Assembly (NCBI GenBank): GCA_965178125.1
Contig: OZ237737.1
Span: forward strand, 1,488,001 to 1,552,000
Source: Bilabrum cf. latius
Lineage: Eukaryota; Bigyra: Bicosoecida; Bigyra; Bicosoecida
Direction of reading: 5' to 3'
Length of the DNA: 64,000 nucleotides
In this document: positions 1-13,633 of the stretch, piece after piece
Layout of the letters: every line of letters starts with the position of its first letter
Numbering within the stretch: the first letter of the stretch is position 1
Position numbers and translations under genes: made by a program
The notes under the pieces: model-generated
What the model was told of the DNA's origin: nothing
Databases searched by the model: none
Seen by the model: only the letters and a program-made list of their open reading frames with translations

Positions 1-3000
1 CGGGCAACGTGAGCGACCTCATCTCGCGGATGCAGACGACTGAGAAGCCAAAGGAGAGGGAGTTCCTGGCTGGCCTGCTGTCCAACCTGGCCCTCGAGGA
101 CGAGTCAGCCCAGAAGATCGTGTCCGGCGGCGGCGTCAGCGCGCTGATGGGCTGCTTCGACAGCACCTCCAAGAAGACCGTCAAGGCGGCGTCCAAGGCC
201 ATCGGCCGCATCGCCGATGACCCCGCGAACATCGATGAGCTGGTGGACAGCGGAGCCGTGGGAGTGCTGGTGAAGACCATGGAGGAGAACAAGGGCGACG
301 CCGAGGTCTCCGCCTCCGTGGTGCCTACCCTCCTGCGCTTCGCCACCTCCCTGTCCAACGTGGCCAAGATTACGGAGCAGAGGGGCGTCAAGGCCATCCT
401 GCAGCAGATGGCAGAGCACCCCTAGGATGCCCAGCTGGCAGAGCAGGGCCTCGCTTTCATCGAGAACCTTCCCACCATCGGCTTCAGCACGTCCCTGCTC
501 GTGGGCGAGGGCGCTGTGCCGGCCACGGTGGCCTGCCTGAAGGCGCACCCCGACAGCCCCACCATCCAGCTGAACGGCGCCCGGTGCCTCGTGTACATGG
601 CCGACTGCGAGGACCACGTGGACAAGATCATGGCAGAGGACGCGCTCGACCACATCCTGGCCGTGCTGGCCAGCATCACCGAGGGCAAGGGTCGCATCGG
701 GGGGGGCGCTGGGGCCGCCTCGGGTGCGGGTGCCAGCGGGGCGAGCAAGGGCAGCAAGCGCCGCGGCAAGTCGGCAGCCGCTGCCAGCGCGAAGAAGAAG
801 GAGAAGAAGCAGCGCGAGCAGCTCGTCTCTACCTTCATGTACCTTCTGACGTCAGTGTCCATGTGCGACGACCACAAGACCTAGCTGCTGAACTCGGGCG
901 GCGTGGACACTGTGCTGTCTGCCATCGCCCACTTCGCCCGGCACGAGTCCGTGCGCGAGGGCGCCCAGGAGCTCATGCAGGCGGTGGTGGGTGCAGAGGA
1001 GGTCGCAGAGACACTCGCGGCGCTGGGGAGCACCCTGGAGTCGCTGATGAAGAGCAAGAGCGCGAGCGACGCGAAGGCCGCGATCGAGCAGATCGGACGG
1101 TGCAACGCCTTTTCTATCCTGCCCAGCAACGCCGACATCATCGTGCGGTCCGGTGCCAACGCCCCCAAGGGCGAGGTGGCAGGCCTGGGCGTGATCGTGA
1201 AGGCCATGATGGATGTGTCAAAGGCCGGGCACACCATCCCCAAGTAGGAGAGCATCCTCGCCGCGTGCTCCAACTGCCTCTTCGGCATCTCGTCTTGCGT
1301 GGGTGACGACGAGGAGCTCCGGGACATGCTGGGGAACAGCGGGGCCCTCGAGGGCGTCATCAAGGCCATCAAGGCCAACCCCAGGCTCAAGAGCTCCGTG
1401 GCGGCGGGCGTCGAGTTCCTCGACAAGTACGCCACCGTGGGCAATGCCTCCAAGGTCATCCTAGAGACGGGCGGCGTGGAGTCTCTCGTGGCTGCCATGC
1501 GCGCCAACCCGACCGACCCCAAGGTGACTCTCGCGGCCGTGGACACCATGTGCCGGCTCGCCTCAACGGACGAGGGCGCTATCGCTGTGGCCAAGCACGG
1601 CGGCGCCAGGCAGGTCGTCGCCGCCGTGACCTAGAACACGAGCACTCCGGGATTCCGGGAGCCCATGGAGCGCATGCTCAGCCTGCTGCAGCGGGTGGCG
1701 GGCACCAACGAGGGCAGCGACCAGCTGGTTCGCGTCGGCGGCGTGGATGCCGTGATCGCGGCTGCGGATGCCGTGTCGGACTCGGCCCGCGTGGCCCAGT
1801 CATCGAGCCGCGTGCTCGGCAGGCTGCTCATGGATGAAGACGTGGAGATGGCCGTGGACGACCTGGACGAGATGATGAAGCTCGTGCGCAAGGGCAAGGT
1901 GCCTCCGGTGGACCAGCTGAAGCCCATGCTCAGCCGGATGGGGCACATGGCAAACGTGGGCGACTTTGGCGCCTTCATCAGCAGCAAGGGCGGGGTGGAG
2001 AACCTCGCCAAGGTAATCGAAGTGGTCCTCAAGTCCGAGGACCCGGCCGTGCAGGAGGAACTGCTGCCCGTGGCGTTCCAGGCGCTTGCCAACTTGAGCC
2101 AGGCGCCTGGCGTGACGATCGAGGACGGGCTCGGCATTGACGCTCTCATCTCGCAGACGGTCGAGAAGGGGGTGGCCAGGACCGAGTCCATGGACTGCAT
2201 CCGCAGCATCGCCGGGAACTCCCCCGCCGCGGCCGCTCGGCTGGCCGGGGACGGCAAGACCATGGACATGGTCCTGGACGTGCTCAAGCAGAACATGAGG
2301 AACCCCGACATCGCGACCGCCGCTTTCGGTGCCATCTCCTCCCTGGCAGCACACGCCGACACGGCGGCCGTGGTGGCCGAGACGCAGGCCCCCCGACTCG
2401 TGTCGGAGTGGATCGACGACATGGACGAGGCCCCGCCGGCCGCCATCCAGGTCGCCCTGCAGGCCTACGGCAACATGCTGCAGTCAGAGGCGCTGAGGGA
2501 GCGCACCGTGGGCGACCACGCCCAGATGGATCTGATCAAGCAGGTGATTACGACCCACTGCATCGACGCCGAAGACGCTAACCCCGAGATCCTCCAGGGC
2601 ACCGTGCAGGTGGTCTCGCGGCTGGCTTCGGACAGCGCGTCGGTTGCCAAGCTGAACGAGAGCGGCGTGCTGCGCAAGGTGGTGCGCGGCGTGTCCTCCC
2701 ACAACGCGTACGTGCGGGACGCCGACGCCATGTCGCAGACCCTGGGACTCATCGAGAAGTGCGCCAAGGCGGACGAAGAGACTGGCCGCCAGCTCGCGGA
2801 CCAGGGCTCGCAGGAGCTCATCGTGGCTGCCATGAACGCCAACACCACCTCGTCCAGCGTCGTGGACGGCGGGGCTCAGGCGCTGCAGGCGCTGGGTGCT
2901 GGGGCCGAGGCAGGGCGGCTCGCCTTGGAGGAAGTCAACACGCTCACGCAGGAGATCGAGACGTCTGCGGAAACGACTGCCGAAGACGTGGAGCAGCTGG

Positions 3001-6000
3001 GCGATGCAGTGCAGAAGCTCTCGAACTTTATGCTCATGGACGGCGTGGTGGACGTGGAGAACGTGGACAACTACATCTCCGCGGTCAGCAACGCGATGAG
3101 CCTCATGTCGGACAGCATGGTTGCCAGACCGGAGCAGCTCGCCAGCGCAGTCTCCAGTGTAGGCCGCCTCCTGGGTATGTCGACCCAGATGGGTGCCCAG
3201 TCCGATGCGATCGGCTCGCTGGAGATGGTGCTGGACGTGCTTAGCGCAAACGACGAGCACCCAGCGGTGCGCGACGCTGCCATCCACACGGTGGGCAGCG
3301 TGGTGGAGGCCGGCGGGGCGGGAGTAATCCAGCAGCTGTCCAGCTTCGGCGTGATGGACGCCATCGTGGACGCCGGCAAGAAGGACGCGGGCAACCAGGA
3401 GTTGCAGGACCTGGTGACCGGCACTGTCAAGAAGATCACCACGGAGGCGAGGGCGTGCACCGCCACGCTCGTGCGGGCGGAGGGCGGTGCCACAGCGCTC
3501 GCCAGCGTGGTCGCGGCCAACGCCGGGGACCCTGCCGCGCTGAGCGCCACGGTCGAGTCCATCGGAGAGGCCGAGGGCGGACAGGACGCGCTGTGGCAAG
3601 TCCTGGCAGCGTCCAAGCAGGCGACCGTGTCGGACGAGGAGGGCGGACCCGAGGGCGCCACCGCTAAGTCAAGCGCACAGGCCAAGGAGGTGACCTGCGA
3701 GGCGCTGCGCGTGCTGTCGGAGAGCCTGCAGGCCAGCGACGTGAAGACCATCAAGGGCGACGCCATGCGGATGGCTGGACTGGCCGAGGCCATCGGTAGC
3801 GCGCTGGAGGCGCAGGAGGGCCTGACCGCCCAGAGCGACACCCGCTCTCGCCTGAACGCCCTCAAGCTGGCCGAGTTCTCGCTCAACCTGCTGGAGAGCA
3901 CCGAGGTGGAGAGGGACGGCGCCACGGAGATGCAAAAGAGGGGCGGGCTCACCAGCCTGCTGCGGCTGCTCGAGGCCAACCTGGGCGATGAGGAGACCAG
4001 TGCGAGGATCCTCAACATCCTGGCCAACCTCATGCGCTCCGGCGACGCTGAGGTGTCCAAGATCGTGGGCTCGGAGCAGAACGTCAAGCTGATCACCGAG
4101 GCCATCAAGATCCACCCAGGCGATGCCGAGGTGGCCTCCGGCGCGGTGCAGGTCCTCGAGCTGGCCCTGGAAGCCGTTGGGATGGAATCCTTTGGCATGG
4201 ATCGCGACGGTGTGCGCGCCATCATGGCCACGCAGGCTAGCCATGGGACCATGTCCGAGGTGGGCAGCGGCACCAGCAAGATCCTGCAGGCAATGGGCAA
4301 CAAGTTCTCGGACGAGCCTGCCAAGCTCATGCGCAGGCAGCTCTCATCCGCGGCCACCACCGCCGGCAAAGCGCTGCAGGCCGTAAAGGCGGAGCAGGGC
4401 GAGGACGGTCAGACCTACTACGTAACCGCCGCTGGCCGCAGCACGGAGGTGCCGCCCGAGATGGTGGAGCTCAGGGCCAGCGTGATGGCCGCGGCGGAGA
4501 CCGCCACCGCCCAGGACGCCGCGGAGGTGGAGGTTGTCCAGGAGGAGACCGTGAAGGGCATCACCAGCGTGCTCGAGAGCTTCTCGGGGGGTGACGCCGA
4601 CGTTGCAACCGCGTGCGCCAAGACCCTGACCAAGCTGTCCTCCAACACGGAGAACGTGGGGGTGATCGCGCAGGCGGGCGGCATCAAGGCTGTGATCAAG
4701 GCCATCCAGTCGCAACCCGACCAGACGGAGCTGCTCGAGGTGCTGCTGGTGCTCCTGGAGCGCATCTCTCGTGACGATCAGTTCAAGCAGCCCGTGGCGG
4801 AGCAGGGCGGCATCGACGTTGTCGTCAACATCGCGATCGGGCGGCACGTGGAGCGCAAGGAGGTCGCCTCCCGCTCCCTATCGGTGCTCGCAAACTGCGC
4901 CTTCAACAACGAGAAGCTGTGCCAGCTGGTCATTGACAAGGAGGGCGTGCCCGCCATCCAGAAGGCCATCATGGCCCACCTGGACGCCCCCCGCCTCGTC
5001 GAGAACGGCATGTGCGCCCTGTCCAACCTGCTGTACGCCAGCGACGACGCCAAGGTGATGATCGCCGAGCTTGCCGGCGAGATGGTGTGCAGCATCTGCG
5101 CCGAGCAGAGCTCCACCGACGCCGCCCTCGCCAAGATGACCCTGCGCGCCATCGGCAACCTCGCTTTCGTGGACCACAACATCCGGTACCTGGCCGACGA
5201 GCAGCACGCCACGGCAGCCATCGTCAAGGTCATGGCGGCGCATCCAGACGACGACGAGCTGCAGCAGACGGCCGTGGAGGTGCTGAGTAACTTCGCCGCC
5301 AAGGAGGAGACCGAGGAGGAAATCGCCGAGGAGCTCGCATCCATCCAGTACATCATGATGGAGGAGGGCGGCACCCAGGCCGTGCTGCACCTGCTGGAGA
5401 CCAAGCGGTCCAACAGCTCCATCGCCGCTGCCTGCCTGCAGTGCCTGCTCAACGTGTGCACGGACATCGAGGTGGCCACGATGCTGGCCGAGGACCAGAA
5501 CCTCCCCGAGAAGGTCATCGAGACTCTCACAGAGCTGGACTGGGACTCGGAGCTCGTCTCGCACTGCCTGCCGCTCATCGCCACAATGACCGACTCGCCG
5601 GTGGCGGCCAACGCCGTGGCTGAGCTGGACGGCGTGCAGCTGGTGCTCGACGCCATGGAGACGCACGGCGGTGACGCCGAGCTGGGCGAGGACATCTTGC
5701 TCAACGGATCCATGACTCTGTCCAACCTCGCCAGGTACCCCGACGCTCGCAAGATGATCCTGGACACGCGCGCTACCGAGCCGATGTTCGCGCTCATCGA
5801 GCAGCACGTGACTTAGAAGCTCTTCGTCTCCGAGATGCTCGCCGCCTTCACTTGCATGGCTCAGGACGACGAGCTGTCCAAGGTAATCGGGGAGTCCCTG
5901 CACATCGTGATGGCCGCCATCGACAGGTACAACGGGGACGCTGAGTTCCTGACCCGTGCCTTGCAGTGCATCGCCCTGCTGGCCTTCAACAGCGACAACT

Positions 6001-6716
6001 TGCGGTCCATCTGCCAGGCCAATGGCATCACCATCATCATCAACGCTGCGATCAACCACCCCGACAGCCGAGCCCTCATCCTCCGCGGCGTCAAGACCCT
6101 CGACTCTCTGTCCATGTCAAGCAGGGAGACGGCGCAGCTGGTGCAGGACGAAGGCGGCCTGGAGCTGATCTAGACCATCCTAGAGAGCTACCCCAAGGAC
6201 CTCGAGATCCAGCGGGCGGGCAAGAGCGCAGTTCTGTCGATGCAGGCGCTTGACAACCTCAACAAGTCGGCCAAGATCACGGCCAAGGCAGCCAAGGACG
6301 CCTCCAAGCGCAAGAAGGCCGGTGGCGGCGGTGACATCACCACGGATCCACTCAAGGAGGTCCGCACGATGCTGGCGGCGGGCAAGCTGATGAACGTGTG
6401 GAACGGGGGTAGCAAGAGCTCTTGCCACGTGCTCGTGTCGCCAGACTTCCGGTCGATCGTGTGGCAGAATCCCTCCAGCAAGGCCAAACTGGGCGCGATG
6501 GACCTCAGGACCATCGTGTCGGTGAAGAAGGGCACTGGAGAGGGGCACAAGCCCCGTCTGTTTGGACCCACCCCTGAGACGAAGAACTGCTTCACGGTGC
6601 AGGGCGAGCGGTCGTCGCTCGACCTGGAGCTCGCTGTCACCCGGGAGGTGGACTCGTGGGTGGATGCTCTAAACCTGCTGCTGGTGACCTTCAAGACCAA
6701 CCCGGCCGCGCTGTGA
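1..6716 (+). CDS. Giant armadillo-repeat protein with C-terminal PH-like domain (5' end outside window)
   Basis: One frame stays open from the window edge to a TGA at 6714-6716, giving at least 2,237 residues if TAG is read as Gln. In-frame TAG codons lie at 423, 882, 1245, 1632, 5814 and 6171; armadillo repeats run through each of them without a phase change. The repeats have the form 'xxGGVxAlvxam..hpxdaEv...a..vLxnLa' and fill roughly residues 1-2075. A WW-like stretch (GQTYYVTAAGRSTEVPPEM) lies near residue 1465. The last 120 residues (about 6350-6710) look like a PH domain of the phospholipase C/lipid-binding type: 'SPDFRSIVWQNPSS', then 'REVDSWVDALNLLL'. Armadillo/PH proteins are usually cytosolic scaffolds; the partner is unknown. 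No intron is seen. The start lies upstream of the window. Confidence 0.88.
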
Positions 6717-7158
6717 TTGGACTTCAGTTGATACGACAAGTGGTTTTTCGATTTTCGCATTTGTAACGAGCGATTTCGTCTCGTGCTAAAAAACCAGACT
6801 TGCCGAGCTTGCCGCCGAACCGTGGCACACATCTTGGCAAGGGTCGAGCCCCCGAGCCGCAGCGATTTTACGAACAAACTGTGCCAATTTAGGAAACATG
6901 AATGTTAATTATCGGAGCGCTAGGGTGCTCAATCAGCTTGACGGCCCTGCCAAGGCCTCGAGCAGCTCTCTGCAGCGCACGAGCCAAGAGGCAGAGCGTG
7001 CCTCTGACGAGAGCGCACACTCTCTACCTTCTGCGGCATCCCTGCACAAAGCTTCTACGGTCAAGTCGTAGCACCAGGGCCGGTTCGCTGCCATATCTGG
7101 CGCGGCTGGGACATCAAATCCTTTGGTACAGGCTAGCGGCAGGTCGACTGGGCGGTTG
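6717..7158. other. Intergenic spacer, 442 bp
   Basis: The 3' flank of the armadillo gene and the 5' flank of the next plus-strand gene. The first 200 bases are clearly AT-richer than the coding DNA on both sides. I see no RNA gene, repeat or convincing protein in it. Confidence 0.5.
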
Positions 7159-10100
7159 ATGACGACGACAGAGGTAGTGGACGCCTCGAACTTGCGTCCC
7201 ACAGGTTCATCTGCCCGGTACAAAGCTTCTCTGGGGTTCGATAGGTGCCCTGCCAGTAGCACTTGCGCTGCCGGAAGCGCGGCGGCGGTGCTCGTCGTGT
7301 TTTGCTGTAGTTTAGCGATCGCTGCTCTGGTGCAGCAGGGAAAGATACGTAACGATGTAAAGAGCGGCCAATTGCACGCAGGAAGCACATCGATACAGGG
7401 TGACGATGGGCATGCGCAGGACGCCCTTGATATATACTAGCCTGTGTCATCATCAACAGCTGCGATGACCAACGTCTTCTTGACAACGCCAGTGAGTAGC
7501 AACTAGCAGCCTGGCAACGCGAGCAACTACGGCACCGATAGGAATTCCACGTAGCACATTGGTACCAGTGTGCTGAGCTCCGTGCGCGTGCCGGACCTAG
7601 CCAAGCTTGCGCAGGCTGAGAGGCAGCAGGGCGTTGAGGACCCTCTGGCGCACTTGCAGGTTCACGCAACGTTGCTGGGTGCAAGCAGCGAGGCTATTCG
7701 CGCGAGGATCGGTGCGGAGGCTCTTCGGCTGGCTTTAGAGGTGCAGCAGCTGCGGGAGGAACTAGATGCGAGCAGGGCAAAGGATTAGGCGAACGAGCGC
7801 AGGATGGAGCAAGTGCTGGGGCGCCTAGACCGAGCAGTGGCAGAGCAGGAGGCAGCGAGGCAGGAGCGCGAAGAGCTGCGAGCGGGCATCCTCTCCACCA
7901 ATGCCACGGCGGCATGGCTGCATGTGAGGGCCCTCGCCGAGGACAGGGCCAGGGAACAAGCGAGGCTCGAGGCGGAGAAGGCTGCCAACGCCACCCACGG
8001 GGGAGCGGGAGGCGGCGGCCCCGCGCTCCCCTCTCAGCTGGTGAACGCGAGCGACCCGGCTCAGTTCAACCGCACCATGACGCTTGTCATGGACACGCTC
8101 GACAGGCTCTTCCTGGACACGGCCGATGCCACGCAGGACGCCAAGAAGGCTGCCGATGCCGCTGCTGGGGCCTCAAACGCGAGCGCCATCGCAAAGGAGG
8201 GCGCCTTAAGGGCGCTCAATGAGTCCGCCCTGGCGCTGGCTGCTTCACAGAGCGCGAGCGGTGCTGCTTCCAGCGCGGTATATGTGGCAGCGGCGGCAGC
8301 CCAGAATGCATCGATCGCGGCAGCCACGGCCGCCGCTGCTCTCGAGCAGGCCTCGGCCGCTGGAAGCACCGTGCGTGAGGTCAGCCGAAGCCTGAACGCA
8401 ACGGTGCGAAGCGCAGTCGCCGACGCGGCCAGCCAGGCATAGGCGGCCGGCAGCGCCGCATCCGATGCGCAAAGCTCAGCCGATCGTGCCGTCCGCGCCT
8501 CCGAGGCGACGAGCGAGCTGTTCCAGTCCAACATCGGTGCTCTGTCGGGCGCCATAGGGGCGATTTCGACCACGCTGGCTGTGTCTCAGACAGCGACAGA
8601 GTAGCGGGTGCGGGAGGAGGGCACCTCTGGCGTGACCGGCGTGCGCACCTACCTTGCTGGCGTGGAGCCGTACAACGAGGCAACCCACGTGGGCCCGGGT
8701 AGCATCCTCAGCGTGCACGACCATGCAGACCTGGAGAGGACGATCGGCATGGGGGAGATATCAGCGGTGCTCAACGGGGTCCAGTTCCAGACGAGACACA
8801 ACGACTACAGCCTCAGGGACCCGGATGCTGGTAGCAACTTCGATTTCCCGCCGGTGCCGCCGGCCGTGCTGGCCAAGGGCTCCAACGTGACCGCACAGGT
8901 GCTCGAGATGAGAGAATGGTTTCGTGCGTGGCAGGAGGACGACTGGAGCGTGCGAGACTTCCGGCCGTATTTCCGGCCGGCCATGTGCGTGCTCGAGGGT
9001 GCGTGGCTGGAGGACGACCGCTTCAAGGACCCGTTCGACTCGGACCGGCACCAGATCGACGCGAAGTCTTGGAGCGACCTCTACAACAAGGCTTGGTACA
9101 CGTTCTCGAGCGGGGGCAAGCACTCGGGAGAAAACCTCAGCTTCATGCCCACCTCCATTCGAAACCTGGTGAACGGCACGTGGCCAATGCTGAGCCGGTG
9201 GGACTATCGCATCAAGTGCCACCGTCTCAAGGAGTCCACGCACCTGCCCCCCAGAGCATTCCGGGTGGCCAAGGACCTGAGCTCTTTGCTACAGGCGGCC
9301 ACCGCAGAGACGCCAGAGTCGCAGTACTTGTCCAGAGCCGCGCGCTTCGAGCTGCCGCCCTACCCCAACAACTTGAACGTGCCCACCCCTCGGTGGGTGG
9401 GCTGGACATGGATGGACGAGCTGATGCACGAGGTGCCCGGCCGGAAACGGTCGGGTCCCCTGCGCGACCAGACGGTGCTATCCAGCAACGGCGAGGTCGC
9501 CTACGAATACAACAACGCGTCCCAGCTGCTGGACACGTCCAAGTACACGAGGTACTACCGGTTCGGAGGGCTGGACGCGATGGGCAGGAGCGCGGTGAAC
9601 CGTGGCTTCAGGGACACGAACATGTACTCTGCCATGACGTCGGACGAGCGGGTGACCCCCGTGCGGTACACGGGCGACTCTGGCACGGACCAGTACGAGC
9701 AGAGGTGGACGTGGTCCATCCCGCTGGAGGTCATCTACCTTACCCCGCTCAACGACTGGAATCCCCACAACCTGACGTGGATGAGCGGCAGGGGAGCAAC
9801 GGGGCCCCACAGCAACCGAACGGGCAGCCTTACCGACCCCAACGACGCCTTCTTGGGCGTGGGCTACTGGCACAACTACAAGACCCCCGTGGAGCTATAC
9901 GAAGGATATGGGGTGGGCAACAATGGAGACCCCGCAGACACGTCGACTAACCCGAAGGGCGTGCTCGCGGGCGACGGCAGCATCAAGAAGGTGGTCGCGT
10001 CGGGGACGTGGGTTGCGCTCCCCGCGATCGGGTCCGGCGTGGGGCGGGTGAGGATGCGGTACCCCGTGGCTCCCGTGCACTGGCATGGCAGCACGGGGTA

Positions 10101-10470
10101 CAAGGAAACCAAGGCACTGACTCGGGTGGTAGATGCCTCGCTTGAGCAGCAGGGCAAGGGTGGCGTGGTGAGCGTGCTAGACGGGATCCGGGCGACCAGC
10201 ATCGGCGCTCGAGCGCAGCTGTCTGTGAGCAGCCCCGGCGCGCCGGTGCCGTCGCACATCCACGATATATTCATCCCGGGGGGCTGGGTGTCGCTGCTGG
10301 AAGACGGAAGCACGTTCACGGTGGAGACCTCCTCGGAGGAGGGCCACACTCACAGGGTTGCGATCAAGAGAGATCTGGCGACCGGGAACCTCGTGATGCT
10401 CACCTGCGATGGTACTGCAGGCGAGTGCTGGGATGGACATGACACCGTGCAGAACGAAAGGACTTCCTAA
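7159..10470 (+). CDS. Type II membrane protein with Ala-rich stalk and uncharacterised ectodomain
   Basis: One frame from ATG 7159 to TAA 10468-10470, 1,103 residues with TAG as Gln; in-frame TAG codons at 7438, 7504, 7552, 7786, 8440 and 8602. A single hydrophobic segment (AAVLVVFCCSLAIAALVQQ, about residues 45-63) follows a short N-terminal tail, so a type II anchor with an outside C-terminus is likely. Residues about 150-480 are Ala-, Glu- and Arg-rich, look like a helical or coiled-coil stalk, and contain several N-x-S/T sites. The remaining ~620 residues, rich in Trp, Tyr and Asp, form a globular domain I do not recognise (for example 'RWVGWTWMDELMHEVPG' and 'YTRYYRFGGLDAMGRS'). ATG 7159 is chosen as the first ATG before the anchor. 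The gene converges on the minus-strand glycosidase gene 148 bp away. Confidence 0.8.
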
Positions 10471-10618
10471 TGAAAGTGCGAGTGATGCCTCCGTCGAATT
10501 TTTGCATTAAATGATGGAACAGCACAAAGGTCATGAACAATCAATCCATCTTTGCCTAAATATGTATCCCCGCATAGGGGTTTAAAACTTAAGTTTACAA
10601 GCAGCTATTGTGGTATTA

Positions 10619-13600
10619 TCATCCTTCGCAAAAGTGCGCGACTGCACTCGCATCTTTGCCTGGTCCGTAGTCCGTGATGGTGCGTCCAAGTTCTGGAAGG
10701 CTCTTCCGATCTCCAGGTAGCTTTACACTCTTTACTACAACTCGATTGTTGGGATCTACCGCCGTGATGGCGATGGTCTCTCCGCTCGCACCCACGATCT
10801 CGACGGAAAGGCAGGCTTTGTACTTAGTAGTTTCGGCGGCGACGCTCCTGAAGCGCTGCTTCGCAAGGGGCACCCACTTGTCCAGCTCACCGAGAAGGAT
10901 CCACCCGTTCGAGAACTTGCGGAAGAATCGGAACAAGCGCCACGCGTACATGCCTCGAGCCGGGTCGCCTTCCACCCTGCTGCGGCCCGTGGTCACGTCG
11001 GGGGCCTTGCTGAGGCTGTTGTTGGCCACCGCAGCGTGCCACATGATGCACCCGGACTCATTGGCATCGTCACCATCCCGACACTTGCCAGCTGCTGTGC
11101 GGGCCTCCTGCACAGCATACACGCTGCCCTCTGGCAGCATAGGGTAAAAGTCCGGGGCATCAAGCTCGAAGGATCCCACGTTCACAGAGACAAAATACCG
11201 GGCCTCTGCAGGCTCTGCAGCTGCATCCTTCGAATCGCCGGAGGGTGGGATGTACGAGTGGGTCTGCCACAAGGCGGCCGGGCACGGATGGAACCTGCAC
11301 TTGCCGTTTTCAGGGGCGGTCGGTAGCCCTGGCTTGCCGATACCGACAGTGTAGTACGTTGAATCGACGGCAGTAAGGGGCTTGTCGGGTTTTAAGAGGA
11401 CCCCATCGGACCTCGCGGCCATCCTCGCAAGAGATGCATTTGTGAGGAATGGCGCGTCACCGATGCCGACAGGCCCGGTGCTCAAGGCAGCAATGGCCAC
11501 GGTCATCTCGACGCTCGAATGGTTGTGCTCGTTGCCGCACTGGGCGGGAACACCCACCTGGTCGGCAGTGGTCCACGTCACGTCCTTGCTCGGCGGCAGC
11601 CCCACTGCATAGAACAGCAAGCCCGACTGCCCGATCTCGAAGTTGTCCCACTCGTTGGTGCTGTTACCGCCCTCACACGCGTAGTCGTTGGATGCGCGCC
11701 CGTTCGTCACTCCAGGAAGTCGCATGGTTTCCATGATTTGACCTGGGTTTGCCATGCAGATCTGCGTTGGGACGGCGGCTGCCGCCCCTGCCCCGTACAT
11801 GCCGTGGAACCACTCTGCAGCAGTGCCAGTCACGTTGGAAATGCCTGGAGTCTCGTCCAGGTTCTCGAGCATGAAATCCGTCTCAAAGTTGGTCCCACCG
11901 AAGTTGTCCTTGATGCTCTTCATGATCTATCCGAAGAACCGCTTTGATTCAGACGGGGCAGGGTTGTGGTAGGTGTCGTCGAACGAAGGCTACACAGAGT
12001 AATCACCCGACTCGAAAAGATCGAGTTGCTTGGAGAAGCAGCCTGCATACAGCACGAGACCGGGACTGCCTAGCTATTTCAGACTCTCAAACAGTGCGGG
12101 CACGCCATCAGGAAAGTACTTGGGGTTTCCGGTCCATTCCTTCACACAGAGAAACCCCTCCACGTTCACGGACCACCAGTCATCCAGCTGCGTGGCCCGC
12201 GATGGCACGTCGTTCTGTGCGTACCATTTCTGAATCTCCAAGAGCAAGTCTGCTGGAGTCTTATCGGGCAATGGAGGGTAAATCGCGCGACCGAGAGCAG
12301 CACCGTTGTCCGTGTACGTCTGCGAGCAAGCGACACGGAAGAGAATGAGACGGAAGGAGATTATAGGCCTAGTGCCATCACTGCGTTCGAAACGATTCAC
12401 AGCTTAGCACTGCCAGCTGCACACTGTAGCAAACTAGGATAAAGGTCTTACCGACAGCATCATGAGGGCAAGGTCCCCGATACGGGGCAGCATCGGCAGG
12501 GTCGGCTCGGCCCCCAGGTGCTGCTTGACCCCTTGCGACGTAGTAGATGCGCCGTCGTAATGGTACTGGTACGGGTCACCGGGGACGCCGTCCGGAATTG
12601 GCAGCATCGTGTTGTACTTTCTGGCCAGCTCTGCCCAAGACGCCAGGGCACGCGTGGTACCTGCCTCCGACATGGCAATGATCCCGCCCTGGTAGCCTTG
12701 CGGCAGGGAGGTGAGCCGGCCGCTCGGGCCCGTCACCCAGGCGTAGTCGTGAGTGTCTGAGCAGGCCTTAAAATCATCATCACCATCGTTAGGATTTGCA
12801 CCAGGCGCAGTTATGTTGACGATGGCCCAGGTGGTGTCCAACAGGTGCTGCAGGGGGCCCAGAACCAGAGCCGAGCCGGGAGCGGGGTGCTCGAACGGGG
12901 GGTCTGGATCGTACGGATCAGAGGCGAGCACAATGGGACCTCTCTCGATCTCTCCCCCGGGGTCATGGCCCTGACGAGCGCTCGGGATCCCCTGGTTCGG
13001 GAACCCCCTCACGGGGTTCGCCTGGCTAAAGGTGCCGTGCCACAGCAGCGTGGTCGACTGCGCGGAGCCCGCCTGGCTCGTGCCGCATCCCGAAAACACG
13101 GGAAATCGCACGCTCGGCTCTCGAGCTTTCAGACCGACCAGCGTGTTGTCTGCATCGCTGCCCTCGATCCTCCAGTCGAACCGAGCGGCCATCCTGGGCT
13201 CGAAGTACTGCATGAACCTCGTGACTAGCCGGGCTTTCGACCTCGCCGGGTCGCCTGCCGCCCATTCCAGCTCGGTGAAGTTTCCCATGAAATCAATGAT
13301 CGTATTGTTGTATATACCCCCGGTAGAGTTTGTGAGCACCAACGGGTAGGCGGTATCGGCCGGGCTGTACCAGCTTCCACGTACAAACCACGCGACGGGT
13401 TGTAGCTTGGAGTGGGCAACGTAGGACAGGCCATCCGCCACGATGGAATATTGAAGGGAGCTTCCATTCTGCTCATCATATGCGATGTCGATCCAAGTTT
13501 CCCCGGGCTCGTACCCAGAGCTAATTTTCTGGCGAGACCTCCGGGTGCTCCAAGCTGGTCGCTTCGGTTGCAGAAGCATAGCAGATGCACACAAGCATCC

Positions 13601-13633
13601 CAAACTAAATACAATACACGTCCCAACGCGCAT
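10619..13633 (-). CDS. Putative secreted glycoside hydrolase (clan GH-D-like, alpha-galactosidase/raffinose-synthase type)
   Basis: Two exons, 13633-12452 and 12319-10619, joined in phase 0 across a GT-AG intron, give 960 residues ending at TGA (10619-10621). In-frame TAG codons are at 12074, 11990 and 11927. The N-terminus MRVGTCIVFSLGCLCASAM is a signal peptide. 'RATQLDDWW' just after the splice site resembles the nucleophile Asp region of GH-D enzymes ('IDDGWQ' in Sip1/raffinose synthase). 'ALSTGPVGIGD' followed by 'DGVLLKPDKPL' parallels their 'AISGGPVYVSD...DGSILR' segment. There are several N-glycosylation sites. The family assignment rests on these short motifs; the substrate is unknown, but an extracellular or lysosomal sugar-cleaving role fits. 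A remote GH31/GH97-like enzyme is the alternative. Confidence 0.62.
12320..12451 (-). other. Spliceosomal intron (132 bp) in the glycosidase gene
   Basis: On the minus strand the donor reads ctgtcg|gtaaga (12451 downward) and the acceptor cttgctcgcag|acgtac (ending at 12320). The intron joins '...DLALMMLS' to 'TYTDNGAALG...' in phase 0. Without splicing the frame hits TAA at 12434. Confidence 0.85.
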
